Shown here piece after piece: positions 22,698 to 30,805 of a stretch of 52,483 nucleotides of DNA. Source of the stretch: PALSA-1336 sp964592725. GTDB taxonomy: Bacteria > Patescibacteriota > Doudnabacteria > UBA920. The notes under the pieces were generated by a model, which saw nothing but the letters and a program-made list of their open reading frames with translations, ran no database searches and was not told the origin of the DNA. The stretch is taken from positions 1-52,483 of the forward strand of contig CAZQFQ010000001.1 in assembly GCA_964592725.1 (NCBI GenBank), given 5' to 3'. Numbering within the stretch: the first letter of the stretch is position 1; the number at the start of each line of letters is the position of its first letter. The translations under genes and the position numbers were made by a program.

Positions 22698-24068
22698 CTA
22701 ATTTTGAACTTGGGTAAGCTGACCGAATATGACCAACCTTTTAGCCGTACTGCCGACAGGCCAGCAGGTGGAAAGCGCCACAACAGATTGGCCGCCGTTG
22801 GCAAACTGCGCCTGGTCCGTAGGCGAATATTGCTGGGTTTTGGTCACCGCATAATTAAAGACCGCCGGTTTGCCGTTTGTCTGCGTAACTGTAATTTTAA
22901 AAGAAGAATTAAGCGCCAGCTTTCCCAGGGTGGAAAAAATTTGATTATAACTTCCTTTTGCCCAAACGTAGTTACTGCTGTGGCCGGCTATATAAGTAGT
23001 GCCAATTTCACCGGGCATAGCTGTGCCGGGATAATGGACAACGCCGGTTTGCAAATCCTGTTCAAAGTCGCTCGGGTCTTTGCTCCAAATTATCGGCACG
23101 CTGACCTTTAAATCCGGGATTTCCAAAAGCCCGGGCTTAGTGGTATCTATATTTATCTCATTGCTGTCGGCATTTATGTGACTGCTATTGACGGTGGAAC
23201 TCAAAACAACACCGTCCCTTGGTGAAATATTTTGCTCCGGGTTGTTATTTCCGCCGTAGGCGGATCCGCCTCCGGCGGAGTTATTGCCCGATGTACTCGC
23301 CCCCGCGACTTCGCCGGGATTTTGCATAGTATATAAAGTCAGCCGATTCATTACCGCTTCCATATCTATATATTTGCTGACTATGGCTTTTTGGGCGTCC
23401 GTTTCGGTACCGCCGGTAAGAGGATTTATGCCCATGGCAATGCTCTGGCTGTCGGCCTGGCCCAATCCTAAAGTATCGTAGGATTTAGGGTTTAAATTCA
23501 ACAGATATTTTTGGAAGTTAGACAAACCGTTGCCGGAATTGTCCGTTTCCGGATTTAAAATTGTGGGGTCGGTTACATCGTAATAGTAACTCGCAATCCA
23601 ACTATTGTAAGCGGAGGCGTCCTGTTGTTCCAGTTGCTGGATTTGGGTTATTTGCGGAGTGGCGGGCGCGGCGGCGGACGGTTTAAACACCATCGCGAAA
23701 TCCACTTTGGTAAAAAAGAAATAATATAAAAATATTCCCACCAAAAACATCGCGGCGTAAGGCATAAGCGCTTTGCCGATTTTTACATAAGCCGGCTGCT
23801 GCGCGGCTTTTTCCTGGATTGATTTAAATTCATTATCCTCGGATGCCTCGGATAAATTAGCCGGCGGATTTTCGGTCGATGGATTTTTTTGCGCTACAGG
23901 TTCCGGCTGATGATTCAAGTCCGGAGCAACGGGCAAATTAGCCACCGGCAAATCGCCCACGGGAAAACTGCTCATAGGCAAATTTTGTCCTGCCGAATGT
24001 ATCCCCAGCATTTGGGCCACTTCGGCGGTCGTGTGGGGATATTTTTTAATTGGGATGTTTTGGTCCAT
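22698..24068 (-). CDS. Sortase family transpeptidase
   Basis: This membrane-anchored enzyme cuts a sorting signal and joins the protein to the cell surface. The N-terminal 95 residues are polar and proline-rich (FPVGDLPVANLPVAP) and presumably cytoplasmic. A transmembrane helix (IGKALMPYAAMFLVGIFLYYFF) follows at about 98-120. The sortase fold occupies residues 310-456. The active site is complete: H363 in YIAGHSSNY, C435 in LSTCWPVG and R444 in TAKRLVIFG. A linker of about 180 residues separates helix and enzyme. It contains an insert of Gly, Ser, Asn and Tyr coded by the palindrome at 23251-23278. The obvious substrate is the protein encoded next. Confidence 0.95.
   Translation of the reverse strand: MDQNIPIKKYPHTTAEVAQMLGIHSAGQNLPMSSFPVGDLPVANLPVAPDLNHQPEPVAQKNPSTENPPANLSEASEDNEFKSIQEKAAQQPAYVKIGKALMPYAAMFLVGIFLYYFFFTKVDFAMVFKPSAAAPATPQITQIQQLEQQDASAYNSWIASYYYDVTDPTILNPETDNSGNGLSNFQKYLLNLNPKSYDTLGLGQADSQSIAMGINPLTGGTETDAQKAIVSKYIDMEAVMNRLTLYTMQNPGEVAGASTSGNNSAGGGSAYGGNNNPEQNISPRDGVVLSSTVNSSHINADSNEINIDTTKPGLLEIPDLKVSVPIIWSKDPSDFEQDLQTGVVHYPGTAMPGEIGTTYIAGHSSNYVWAKGSYNQIFSTLGKLALNSSFKITVTQTNGKPAVFNYAVTKTQQYSPTDQAQFANGGQSVVALSTCWPVGSTAKRLVIFGQLTQVQN
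23251..23278. repeat. 28-bp palindrome translated inside the sortase linker
   Basis: CCGCCGTAGGCGGA is mirrored by TCCGCCTCCGGCGG with one mismatch. It codes for a Gly/Ser-rich piece between two Asn-rich stretches, in a linker where an insertion would do little harm. Confidence 0.75.
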
Positions 24069-24079
24069 ATATCTGTTCC

Positions 24080-24158
24080 GGCGTCATTCTGAGGGAGTGC
24101 AGCCGACCGAAGAATCTCAACAAACAAAAGATCCTTCGGATGCACTCAGGATGACGCC
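24080..24158. repeat. Family A inverted repeat, copy 3
   Basis: Ends GGCGTCATTCTGAGG and CTCAGGATGACGCC with inner CGAAGAATCTCA / GATCCTTCGG. It lies in the divergent spacer between the sortase (minus) and CAP-domain (plus) genes, upstream of both promoters. Confidence 0.85.
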
Positions 24159-24215
24159 AAACTAAAAAGCACCATAATTTATAATAACATAGCATCGTAT
24201 CATAAAATCAACAAT

Positions 24216-24260
24216 TTGTCAAGTTAATAAATACGTGATAATATTAAATTATCGTATATT
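24216..24260 (+). promoter_or_regulatory. Promoter region of the CAP-domain gene
   Basis: TTGTCA (24216-24221) and TAATAT (24239-24244) are 17 bp apart. Alternatively TATATT (24255-24260) lies 6 nt before the ATG and would give a leaderless start as at 10311. The two cannot be separated by eye. Confidence 0.6.
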
Positions 24261-24266
24261 TATTCT

Positions 24267-25346
24267 ATGGCTAAAAAGCCTTTATTTAAGGAAAATTCCG
24301 GACAGCACGTCAGCTTGATTAAGCCTAACACCATCGGCCTATTGTTGGTTTTCTTTTTAGCGGTAAAAGTTTTAATTGCTTTGGCAATCCCCCAAAGCTC
24401 GGTACTGCAGGCTTCGGATTTGACCGCGGATAATATTTTAAACGGCATAAATCAACAACGCTCGCTAAGGGATTTGGTTACGCTTAACACCAACGGTATG
24501 CTGACCTGGGCGGCGCAAAGTAAGGCCGACGATATGCAGGCGAGGCATTATTTTGCCCACGTGGACCCGGACGGGCATTATATTTGGGATAAAATTGTGG
24601 CCGCCGGTTATACGCCTTATTTGGAGCTCGGTGAAAACATCGCCATAGAATTTTACGATACCGACAGTTTAATTTCCGCCTGGATGAACAGCCCGGAGCA
24701 CCGTGCCAATATTTTAAACGACGGTTTTAAGGACCAGGGAATGGGACTAAATTTTGGCGATACCACTATCGGCCAATACCACTCCGTAATAGATAATACT
24801 TTTGGGGCCTTGGCGCCTGTTCCAAAAGTGAGCGTTCCGGCATCAAACGCCCAGGCGGTACCCAAATCGGTTACGGCCGCGCCCAAACCTGTTGCGACTC
24901 CCAAGCCTAAAACTTTAGGCACCCAAAAGACGGCGCCCGCTTCGCCGACAATGCCGCAAACGCCATCCCCCGCCACGGTCACAACCACGCCGCCTCTGAA
25001 CCAGCCGATTCTGACCAGGGCAGAAGAGGAACTGGCGCAAAATAACCCGCAAAGCAATTTTTCTTTGGGCCAGCCGGCAGTGGCCACATCATCGTCTTCC
25101 ACAAAAACTTCAATTTCTAAAAAATCCGCTCCCCCGGTCGTCGGCAGTTTAAATAATCCCACTTTAACAAGCTACCAGGAAAACCGCTATCTGGTGTTGT
25201 TCGCAGGATTAATTCTGCTCCTCTTTATGCTCTCGGACATCAGAAAAAATGTCCAAAATAAATTTTCCCATTTAGACAAAAAATTTAATAATTTGATTGT
25301 CTTGATAATCTCTTTGGTCGTGATTGCGTTTATGTATTGGCTATAG
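24267..25346 (+). CDS. CAP-domain (SCP/PR1-like) membrane protein
   Basis: This 359-residue protein has an N-terminal membrane helix (residues 18-40) and a CAP domain at 50-180. The CAP signature residues are seen as NGMLTWAAQSKADDM, HYFAHVDPDGHYIWD, LGENIAI and WMNSPEHRANILN, with the two His and two Glu of the usual cleft. A Pro/Thr/Ala-rich linker (180-300) and two C-terminal helices (YLVLFAGLILLLFML and LIVLIISLVVIAF) follow. Such proteins are exported and bind or cut lipids, peptides or peptidoglycan. The C-terminal pair of helices makes this one a membrane-tethered form. It stands alone on the plus strand with its own terminator, divergent from the sortase. Confidence 0.92.
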   Translation: MAKKPLFKENSGQHVSLIKPNTIGLLLVFFLAVKVLIALAIPQSSVLQASDLTADNILNGINQQRSLRDLVTLNTNGMLTWAAQSKADDMQARHYFAHVDPDGHYIWDKIVAAGYTPYLELGENIAIEFYDTDSLISAWMNSPEHRANILNDGFKDQGMGLNFGDTTIGQYHSVIDNTFGALAPVPKVSVPASNAQAVPKSVTAAPKPVATPKPKTLGTQKTAPASPTMPQTPSPATVTTTPPLNQPILTRAEEELAQNNPQSNFSLGQPAVATSSSSTKTSISKKSAPPVVGSLNNPTLTSYQENRYLVLFAGLILLLFMLSDIRKNVQNKFSHLDKKFNNLIVLIISLVVIAFMYWL

Positions 25347-25396
25347 GGCAAACTGATTAACACGGATTTATTACAGATTAACACGGATACACACAC

Positions 25397-25426
25397 AAAC
25401 TCCCATACGCTGGAGTATGGGAGTTT
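25397..25426. terminator. Terminator between convergent genes
   Basis: AAACTCCCATAC and GTATGGGAGTTT form a 12-bp stem with 6-nt loop and T-rich tail. It serves the CAP gene and, from the other side, the membrane protein ending at 25454. Confidence 0.85.
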
Positions 25427-25453
25427 TAATTACGAAAATACAACAAGTAAACT

Positions 25454-26407
25454 TTAAAATACGGCATATCGGCAACTATCCAAAAGCTTGGCGTTGAAGT
25501 TGGTGACGGAAAGGACCATTAACGCCATAATCAGGCTGATGATGAGGATTTCCCAAAATGCGCGCCAGGTTAGGGATTTATCTAAATGATAGTGGAACAC
25601 GCCCCAGAAAAAATTATAGCAGGCGGTTAAAAATACGGCCGCGGTAAAATAATTATAGCCCCAATAAACATAAACCAGCTGGCCGATAATTGCCATTAAC
25701 AGGGAAATAATTAAAGTTTGGAAAGTCGTGCCGGCGTTGGTTTTCCGATGCTGATATAGTGCCTGATAAATGAGCAAAAAAGTAAAACAAAAAACTTCGG
25801 CGCTAAAATACCACGGCTGTAGGCAGTAACTGCGAAGCATGCTCATAGCGGCGGCAAACAGCGCGCCGGCCGTGTAAATTTTTATCACCGATAAAACAAT
25901 AAAAATATCGCTGTCAACGACTTCTTTTTTCCGGTTAAAAATTTCTTTTAAATACGAATAATAAGCCACCAGCGCGATGCCGGAAAATACGGCCACAATC
26001 TGCTGGCTCCTAAAAAAACCGAAGTTTACGTAAAACAGGGAAACCGACGCCCAAAAAATAAATCCCGGCAAAAGTAAAAAATAAATCCATTGCCTCAAAT
26101 ACTCCCACCGGCGTAAATGCCCAAAGCGATCACCCAGCGCGGAAAAAACTGTTTTGGTAAACCGGCCCAAGCCCCTTGCCAAACTTTGATGTTTGATTTT
26201 GGCTCTCTGCCAGCTTCCGAGGATTTTAAAATGCAGATCAAAGAAAAAAACTATATTAAACAGCAGATACAAAAATATCCAAAAAGCCGTTTGCCAGTAA
26301 ATTACCGGCTGGTTTAAATTTAAAATATAAATCAGCGCCTCAAAACCGCCGAATACCACAAAGGCGATAAGAAAAACGGCGATATATTTTTGGGTGCTTT
26401 GTTTCAT
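25454..26407 (-). CDS. Polytopic membrane protein, function unknown
   Basis: This 317-residue protein with about eight hydrophobic helices starts at MKQSTQKYIAVFLIAF. I choose the ATG at 26407. A longer frame to 26569 runs through a TCGGAT repeat and overlaps rfbA, and its added residues are Ser/Asp-rich repeat translation. A cytoplasmic loop rich in Lys/Arg (AKIKHQSLARGLGRF) is present. No family is recognised. It is the last gene of the rfb block, so a link to glycan export or envelope assembly is possible. Confidence 0.75.
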   Translation of the reverse strand: MKQSTQKYIAVFLIAFVVFGGFEALIYILNLNQPVIYWQTAFWIFLYLLFNIVFFFDLHFKILGSWQRAKIKHQSLARGLGRFTKTVFSALGDRFGHLRRWEYLRQWIYFLLLPGFIFWASVSLFYVNFGFFRSQQIVAVFSGIALVAYYSYLKEIFNRKKEVVDSDIFIVLSVIKIYTAGALFAAAMSMLRSYCLQPWYFSAEVFCFTFLLIYQALYQHRKTNAGTTFQTLIISLLMAIIGQLVYVYWGYNYFTAAVFLTACYNFFWGVFHYHLDKSLTWRAFWEILIISLIMALMVLSVTNFNAKLLDSCRYAVF

Positions 26408-26414
26408 AGTTTTT

Positions 26415-26523
26415 TCGGAAAAATCGGAAGTCGGAATGTCGGACGAATCGGACTGGGCTGTATAATTGTGCCATCCGATTATCCGACCTTCCGATTTATC
26501 CGATTCATCCGATTCATCCGATC
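26415..26523. repeat. TCGGAAG / ATCCGATTCATCCGAT repeat downstream of rfbA
   Basis: This is a long imperfect inverted repeat of TCGGA and TCCGA units, same family as 2918-2986 and 18194-18285. Its right edge enters the rfbA gene and provides the final codons and TGA stop. Confidence 0.8.
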
Positions 26524-27230
26524 TCCACTTTCCGCCGCGCAAGTTCCGAAGCCCGATACAGCGATTCAAAAGTGCCGGCGTCTATCCATTCGCCTTTGAC
26601 TATATCCACTTTTAATTCATTTCTTTTTAAATACCAGTTATGCAATTCCGTAATTTCCAATTCGCCCCGCGCCGAAGGCACTGTTTCTCGGGCGGCCTGC
26701 ACCACGCGATTGTCGTAAAGATACAGGCCGGTAATCGCGTAATCGGATAAAAATTCCTGGGGTTTTTCCTGAATCTCAACCGCGTTCATATTTTTATCAA
26801 ATTTTACCACGCCGAACCTTTCGGGGTCGGTAACTTTTTTGGCAAAAATGTGCCCGCCTTTTTTGAAAGTTTTTATAACCTGTGAAAAATCATCTTCAAA
26901 AATATTGTCTCCCAAAATCATACAAACATTATCGTTGTCTATAAAATCTTCGCCGATAATAAAAGCCTGGGCCAAGCCTTCCGGCTTATCCTGGATTTCG
27001 TAAGAAATGTGGCAACCAAACTCGCGGCCGCTGCCGAGCAATTTCATATAGTCGCCGGGGTGGTCGGGCGCTATAATTACCAAAATATCCCTGATGCCGG
27101 CGCAAAGCAAAGTCTGCAGCGGATACATAATCATCGGTTTGTTGTAAACCGGCAAAAGCTGTTTGGATGTAACTTTGGTCAGCGGGCTAAGCCTGGTGCC
27201 ACTGCCGCCGGAGAGGATGATGCCTTTCAT
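26514..27230 (-). CDS. rfbA: Glucose-1-phosphate thymidylyltransferase, short form
   Basis: The enzyme makes dTDP-glucose, the first step to dTDP-L-rhamnose. The nucleotide-binding start is MKGIILSGGSGTRLSPLT, with SKQLLPVYNKPM. MILGDNIFEDDF carries the metal-binding Asp, and EIQEKPQEFLSDYAITGLY and WIDAGTFESL follow. At 238 residues it lacks the C-terminal helices of the usual 290-residue form but matches shorter homologues. The TGA stop is formed by the repeat at 26415-26523, so a few native residues may be lost. It is in the order rfbC, rfbB, rfbD, rfbA on one strand. Confidence 0.95.
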   Translation of the reverse strand: MKGIILSGGSGTRLSPLTKVTSKQLLPVYNKPMIMYPLQTLLCAGIRDILVIIAPDHPGDYMKLLGSGREFGCHISYEIQDKPEGLAQAFIIGEDFIDNDNVCMILGDNIFEDDFSQVIKTFKKGGHIFAKKVTDPERFGVVKFDKNMNAVEIQEKPQEFLSDYAITGLYLYDNRVVQAARETVPSARGELEITELHNWYLKRNELKVDIVKGEWIDAGTFESLYRASELARRKVEIG

Positions 27231-27236
27231 TTTTAT

Positions 27237-27306
27237 AGCTGATTAGCTGATTAGCTTGTTAGCTTTTTAGGCAACAACAAAGCCTAATAAGCTAACAAGC
27301 TACAAG
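27237..27306. repeat. AGCTGATTAGC inverted repeat between rfbD and rfbA
   Basis: AGCTGATTAGCTGATTAGC on the left and GCTAACAAGCTACAAGC on the right form an imperfect inverted repeat, with GCCTAATAAGC in the centre. The same unit is translated inside the GT4 gene (7444-7478). Confidence 0.65.
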
Positions 27307-28149
27307 CTAAGAAGCTTGTCCCAAAAATTCCCACAGCGCTTCCTGCCACGGACGAAGCGGCGGAAGTTTGGTGTTAAGCAAAACCGATTTTTTCGGGCGC
27401 GCGGCTTTACGTTTGAAATCCGCCGATAACGTTTGAATTAAATCAACTTTCTTGCCGATAATGTTAAAAATCTCTTTAGCAAAATCATACCAACTGGCCG
27501 AACCGCTGTTTGTTATATGATAAATACCGTAAGGCTTGCCTTTCTCTAATAATAGCTTAACCTGCCCTGCTAAATCAACCGCATAGGTAATGCTGTTAAT
27601 TTCGTCATCAATGGCTTTAACCAGGCCGCCTTTTTCGCCCAAGCTGAGCATTATGTCCACAAAACTTTTTTTGGAAAGTTCGCTCTCCCCTTTTGGACCA
27701 AACAAAACAGCCGTGCGAATAATATAAATTTTGCCGCCGACTTTTTGGATGGCCAGTTCACCCTGATACTTGCTTTTGGCATAAACTGACAAAGGGTTCG
27801 GCAAATCGGTTTCCGAGTATTCACCTTTGCCTTTGCCAAAAATATAATTGCTGGAAAAATGGACCAATACAATATTCAGCTCTTTGCAAATCTTTGCCAA
27901 ATTCTCCGGCACTTCGGCATTTAATCTAAAAACGGTTTCCTGATCATCTTCCGCTCCGTCTACGTCGTTATACGCGACACAGTTGATAATAAAGTCCGGT
28001 AAAGATTTAAGATTTAAGATTTTAGATTTTAGATTGGCAAAGTCCGTGACATCGGAATCCTTACGATCCCAGCCGGTAGCATCCTTGTCAAAAACCTTCA
28101 CCAACTGCCCGCCGAGCATTCCCTTGCTTCCCAAAATTAATACTTTCAT
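27307..28149 (-). CDS. rfbD: dTDP-4-dehydrorhamnose reductase
   Basis: This is the last step of dTDP-L-rhamnose synthesis, a NAD(P)H-dependent SDR-fold enzyme. MKVLILGSKGMLGGQL is the glycine motif, DFIINCVAYNDVDGAED and VHFSSNYIFGKGKGEYSE are family blocks, and the YxxxK pair is in SVYAKSKYQGE. The start is the ATG at 28149; a GTG 9 nt upstream is less likely. A repeat at 28001-28035 adds lysine-rich residues (LKSKILNLKSL) ahead of the FIINC strand. It is expected to act in the cytoplasm with the three neighbours. Confidence 0.94.
   Translation of the reverse strand: MKVLILGSKGMLGGQLVKVFDKDATGWDRKDSDVTDFANLKSKILNLKSLPDFIINCVAYNDVDGAEDDQETVFRLNAEVPENLAKICKELNIVLVHFSSNYIFGKGKGEYSETDLPNPLSVYAKSKYQGELAIQKVGGKIYIIRTAVLFGPKGESELSKKSFVDIMLSLGEKGGLVKAIDDEINSITYAVDLAGQVKLLLEKGKPYGIYHITNSGSASWYDFAKEIFNIIGKKVDLIQTLSADFKRKAARPKKSVLLNTKLPPLRPWQEALWEFLGQAS
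28001..28035. repeat. AAGATTTAAGATT repeat in frame in rfbD
   Basis: Tandem AGATTTAAGATTTAAGAT and TTTAGATTTTAGATT units lie in frame in a surface loop. It is the same class as 4671-4705. Confidence 0.6.
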
Positions 28150-28184
28150 AAAAAGCACAACTGCTTAAAAACGCGGCCGCGATT

Positions 28185-29210
28185 TTAAGACGTTAATCGT
28201 TTTTCTTCTCCGCCATACTGTTCTTCGTAATATTTCTGGTATTCACCGCTCTTAACTTTTTTCCACCAATCTTGATTTTTTGTATACCAATCAACCATCA
28301 TTTTCAAAGATTCATCAAGAGCAAACTTAGGCTGCCAGCCCAGTTCCTTTGAGATTTTGCCGTGATCCAAAGAATATTTTTGGTCATGGCCCGGGCGATC
28401 ACCGACCATTTCCAGCATATCGTCGCCCATCTTCATCATAACCAATAATTTTCTGGTAATTTCCAAATTGGTAAACTCCGGATTGTTGGGACCGATAAAA
28501 TAAGTTTCGCCGACTTTGCCTTTTTCCAATATAGCCTCAATCCCGCTGCAGTGGTCTTCCACATAAAGCCATTCGCGGATTTGATTGCCGGGTTTGTAAA
28601 TCGGCACTTTTTTGCCTTCCAAAAGATTGGTAATAGCCAGCGGAATAAGTTTTTCCGGAAACATAAACGGTCCAATATTGTTGGCGCAGTTGCTGATAGT
28701 TATCGGCAGGCCAAAAGTGTAATAGTAAGCGCGGGCTAAATGGTCGCTCGCGGCTTTGCTGGCCGAATAAGGACTGCGCGGGTTGTAAGGCGTTTGTTCA
28801 TTCCATTTTTCTTTGCTATCAAGCGGCAAACTGCCAAAAACCTCATCCGTGGAAACGTGGTGGAATCTTTTAATCTGATGCTTTTTTGCCGCTTCAAGCA
28901 AAACCTGCGTACCCAAAACATTGGTGCGGACAAACACATCCGGATTTTGGATGGAGCGATCAACATGCGTTTCTGCCGCAAAATGCACTACAATATCGGC
29001 GCCGTTCATCGCGCTGTCAACAACGGCCTCATCGCAAATATCGCCTTTAATAAATTTAATCCTGCCAAAGACGTCCGATAAATTTTCCAAATTCCCGGCA
29101 TAAGTTAATTTATCCAAGACAACAATTTCGTCGTCCGGATGATTCTTAACCCAATAATGCACAAAGTTGGAGCCAATAAATCCCGCCCCGCCGGTTATAA
29201 GTAATTTCAT
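28185..29210 (-). CDS. rfbB: dTDP-glucose 4,6-dehydratase
   Basis: This enzyme converts dTDP-glucose to dTDP-4-keto-6-deoxyglucose with NAD. MKLLITGGAGFIGSNF is the Rossmann start, HFAAETHVDRSIQNPD and STDEVFGSLP hold the catalytic Asp/Glu, and YSASKAASDHL holds Tyr/Lys. SNCANNIGPFMFPEKLIP is a family block. The length (341) is normal. It lies between rfbD and rfbC on the same strand, with spacers of 35 and 74 bp, the latter with an ATTATGAATTAGGAAT inverted repeat. Confidence 0.97.
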   Translation of the reverse strand: MKLLITGGAGFIGSNFVHYWVKNHPDDEIVVLDKLTYAGNLENLSDVFGRIKFIKGDICDEAVVDSAMNGADIVVHFAAETHVDRSIQNPDVFVRTNVLGTQVLLEAAKKHQIKRFHHVSTDEVFGSLPLDSKEKWNEQTPYNPRSPYSASKAASDHLARAYYYTFGLPITISNCANNIGPFMFPEKLIPLAITNLLEGKKVPIYKPGNQIREWLYVEDHCSGIEAILEKGKVGETYFIGPNNPEFTNLEITRKLLVMMKMGDDMLEMVGDRPGHDQKYSLDHGKISKELGWQPKFALDESLKMMVDWYTKNQDWWKKVKSGEYQKYYEEQYGGEEKRLTS

Positions 29211-29284
29211 AAATTGAATTAGGAATTATGTATTATGAATTAGGAATGCGACAAGCTCATAATTCCTTACTCATACTTCATAAT

Positions 29285-29734
29285 TCATTTAACTATACCT
29301 CGCTCTAATTCTTCCTTTGTATATTCAACCTGCTCATCTTTCAATGACGGATCGTACGCCGGGTCGGGGTAGTTTATGAGCCAGGCTTCTTCGGTGCCGA
29401 TGTTTTCCAGGCCGGTGGCGACATTTTTGGAGATGAATAATCTTTGCGGATTGTCGGCGGATAAAATAAATTCCGTCGGAAGCCATTTCCCTTGGCGGAA
29501 TTTATAGCAGGTAATTTTCATCTTGCCCTTTACGGCAACATATCTGGCAGCGCGAATCCGATGCAAGTGATAACCTTTAAACGCGCCGGGCAAGGCTGCC
29601 GTTAAATAGGCCTCGGTTTTTTTGCCGGTTTGCTTGTCTTTATATAATTCCATCAGCCAGCCATTTTCTTTTCCCTGATGATCCTTGGTCGTAACTTTCT
29701 TGGCCGGCTGTAATTCCAATTTATCTATTTCCAT
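29285..29734 (-). CDS. dTDP-4-dehydrorhamnose 3,5-epimerase-like cupin
   Basis: A 149-residue cupin. GAFKGYHLHRIRAARYV is the metal or catalytic His region, VKGKMKITCYKFR and ENIGTEEAWLINYPDPAYDP match the RmlC fold, and the last is its nucleotide-sugar tail. It is shorter than classical RfbC (about 180) and belongs to the short branch also used for 3,4-ketoisomerases. Its position just upstream of rfbB, and the absence of another epimerase, make rhamnose 3,5-epimerase the best role. Substrate choice is inference. Confidence 0.85.
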   Translation of the reverse strand: MEIDKLELQPAKKVTTKDHQGKENGWLMELYKDKQTGKKTEAYLTAALPGAFKGYHLHRIRAARYVAVKGKMKITCYKFRQGKWLPTEFILSADNPQRLFISKNVATGLENIGTEEAWLINYPDPAYDPSLKDEQVEYTKEELERGIVK

Positions 29735-29739
29735 TTTAA

Positions 29740-30804
29740 TTATTTTAATTGCCCTACAGTTAAACTTAAGTTAACCGTCTGATTCTTGCGAGTTACCGCC
29801 AGAGCCATTTGGTCGCCCGGTTTAAACTGCTCCAGCATCGGTTCCAGTGGAGAATCCTCGCTGACCGCCTGGCCGTTAACCGAAGTTATGACATCATTAA
29901 TTTCCAGTCCGGCCAAGCGCGCCGGGGAACCAACGGCAACTGTTTTTACCAAAGCGCCCTCGGGCAAGCTAATTAGCTGGCTGTCGCTTTGTGTAATTAT
30001 AGAGTAACTAAAGCCAAAACTTGGACGGATTATATTTTGCGAATTGTTAAAAAACAAAGCCATTGCCTGTTTTAGCACATCGGAAGAAACTACGGCAAAG
30101 CCGTTCCAAATGCCGACAATATTCCCGTTGGTATCAACCACGGCTTCTCCGGGCGCAAGCGAAGCGTTAGATGAAGCAAAAAAAGAACGACCGGGAAAAT
30201 CGCTTTCAAACGTTTGCCCCTCAACATCAGCTTGCACCTGGCTTACGGAAGCCGATATCGTCCTTATATTAAATTTTTCCAGCGAGTCCTGGGCGAATAA
30301 AACTTTATCGCCTACCAAAACGCCCGAAGAGGGATCAAGATTGGCCGCCGGCACCCCGCTTAAAGTTGCATTAAAAAATACCAGTGAAGTCGCCGGGTCA
30401 ACCGTTTGCTGGCTGATTTTGGCAAAAGTTCCGTCATTTAATACCACATAATAAACACCTAAGGCTTTGGGCTTAAAACTTCCGGCCGCGGTTACAAAAC
30501 TGCCGTCGGAAGTGAGGTTTATTGCGGTTCCGGAAAATGTTATGGAGCTGCCGTTTACCAAAACTATGCTGCTGATTTTTGATTTAACGTCGTCCGCGGC
30601 CGCCGCAATATCACCGCTGTCGCTGACCCGGACAGTTTCGTGGTTGTTTATGACAATCGGCGCCTGCGGACTTAAAATTTTCCATTTATTTAAAATCGGC
30701 CAGGTTGAAAGCTTGGCCGTTAAAATCCGGCCGGCAAAAACGTTAAACAGCCAGCCTAACAAAACCGCGATTATTATAATCCAAATTGCCTGTTTTTTTG
30801 ACAT
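29740..30804 (-). CDS. HtrA/DegP-like protein without a catalytic triad, with PDZ domain
   Basis: This 354-residue membrane-anchored protein (helix 7-24) is laid out as in HtrA: a trypsin-like barrel (about 65-250), then a PDZ domain (about 262-352: FGFSYSII, GSPARLAGLEINDVITSVNGQAV). The triad positions are all changed. Where HtrA has T-N-x-H, this has FVTAAGSF (105-110). Where HtrA has DLAVLK, it has TSLVFFN (Ser at 140). Where HtrA has GNSGGPL, it has PGEAVVDTNGNIVGI (Glu at 220). It is therefore probably an inactive protease used for binding. The start at 30804 is 2 nt past the stop of the next gene and has AGG upstream. The longer frame to 30861 is rejected. Confidence 0.85.
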   Translation of the reverse strand: MSKKQAIWIIIIAVLLGWLFNVFAGRILTAKLSTWPILNKWKILSPQAPIVINNHETVRVSDSGDIAAAADDVKSKISSIVLVNGSSITFSGTAINLTSDGSFVTAAGSFKPKALGVYYVVLNDGTFAKISQQTVDPATSLVFFNATLSGVPAANLDPSSGVLVGDKVLFAQDSLEKFNIRTISASVSQVQADVEGQTFESDFPGRSFFASSNASLAPGEAVVDTNGNIVGIWNGFAVVSSDVLKQAMALFFNNSQNIIRPSFGFSYSIITQSDSQLISLPEGALVKTVAVGSPARLAGLEINDVITSVNGQAVSEDSPLEPMLEQFKPGDQMALAVTRKNQTVNLSLTVGQLK

Positions 30805-30805
30805 A

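Noticed and set aside
26408..26569. N-terminal 54 residues added to the membrane protein at 25454
   Set aside because: They are the translation of the TCGGAT repeat and overlap rfbA. The ATG at 26407 begins a normal hydrophobic start.
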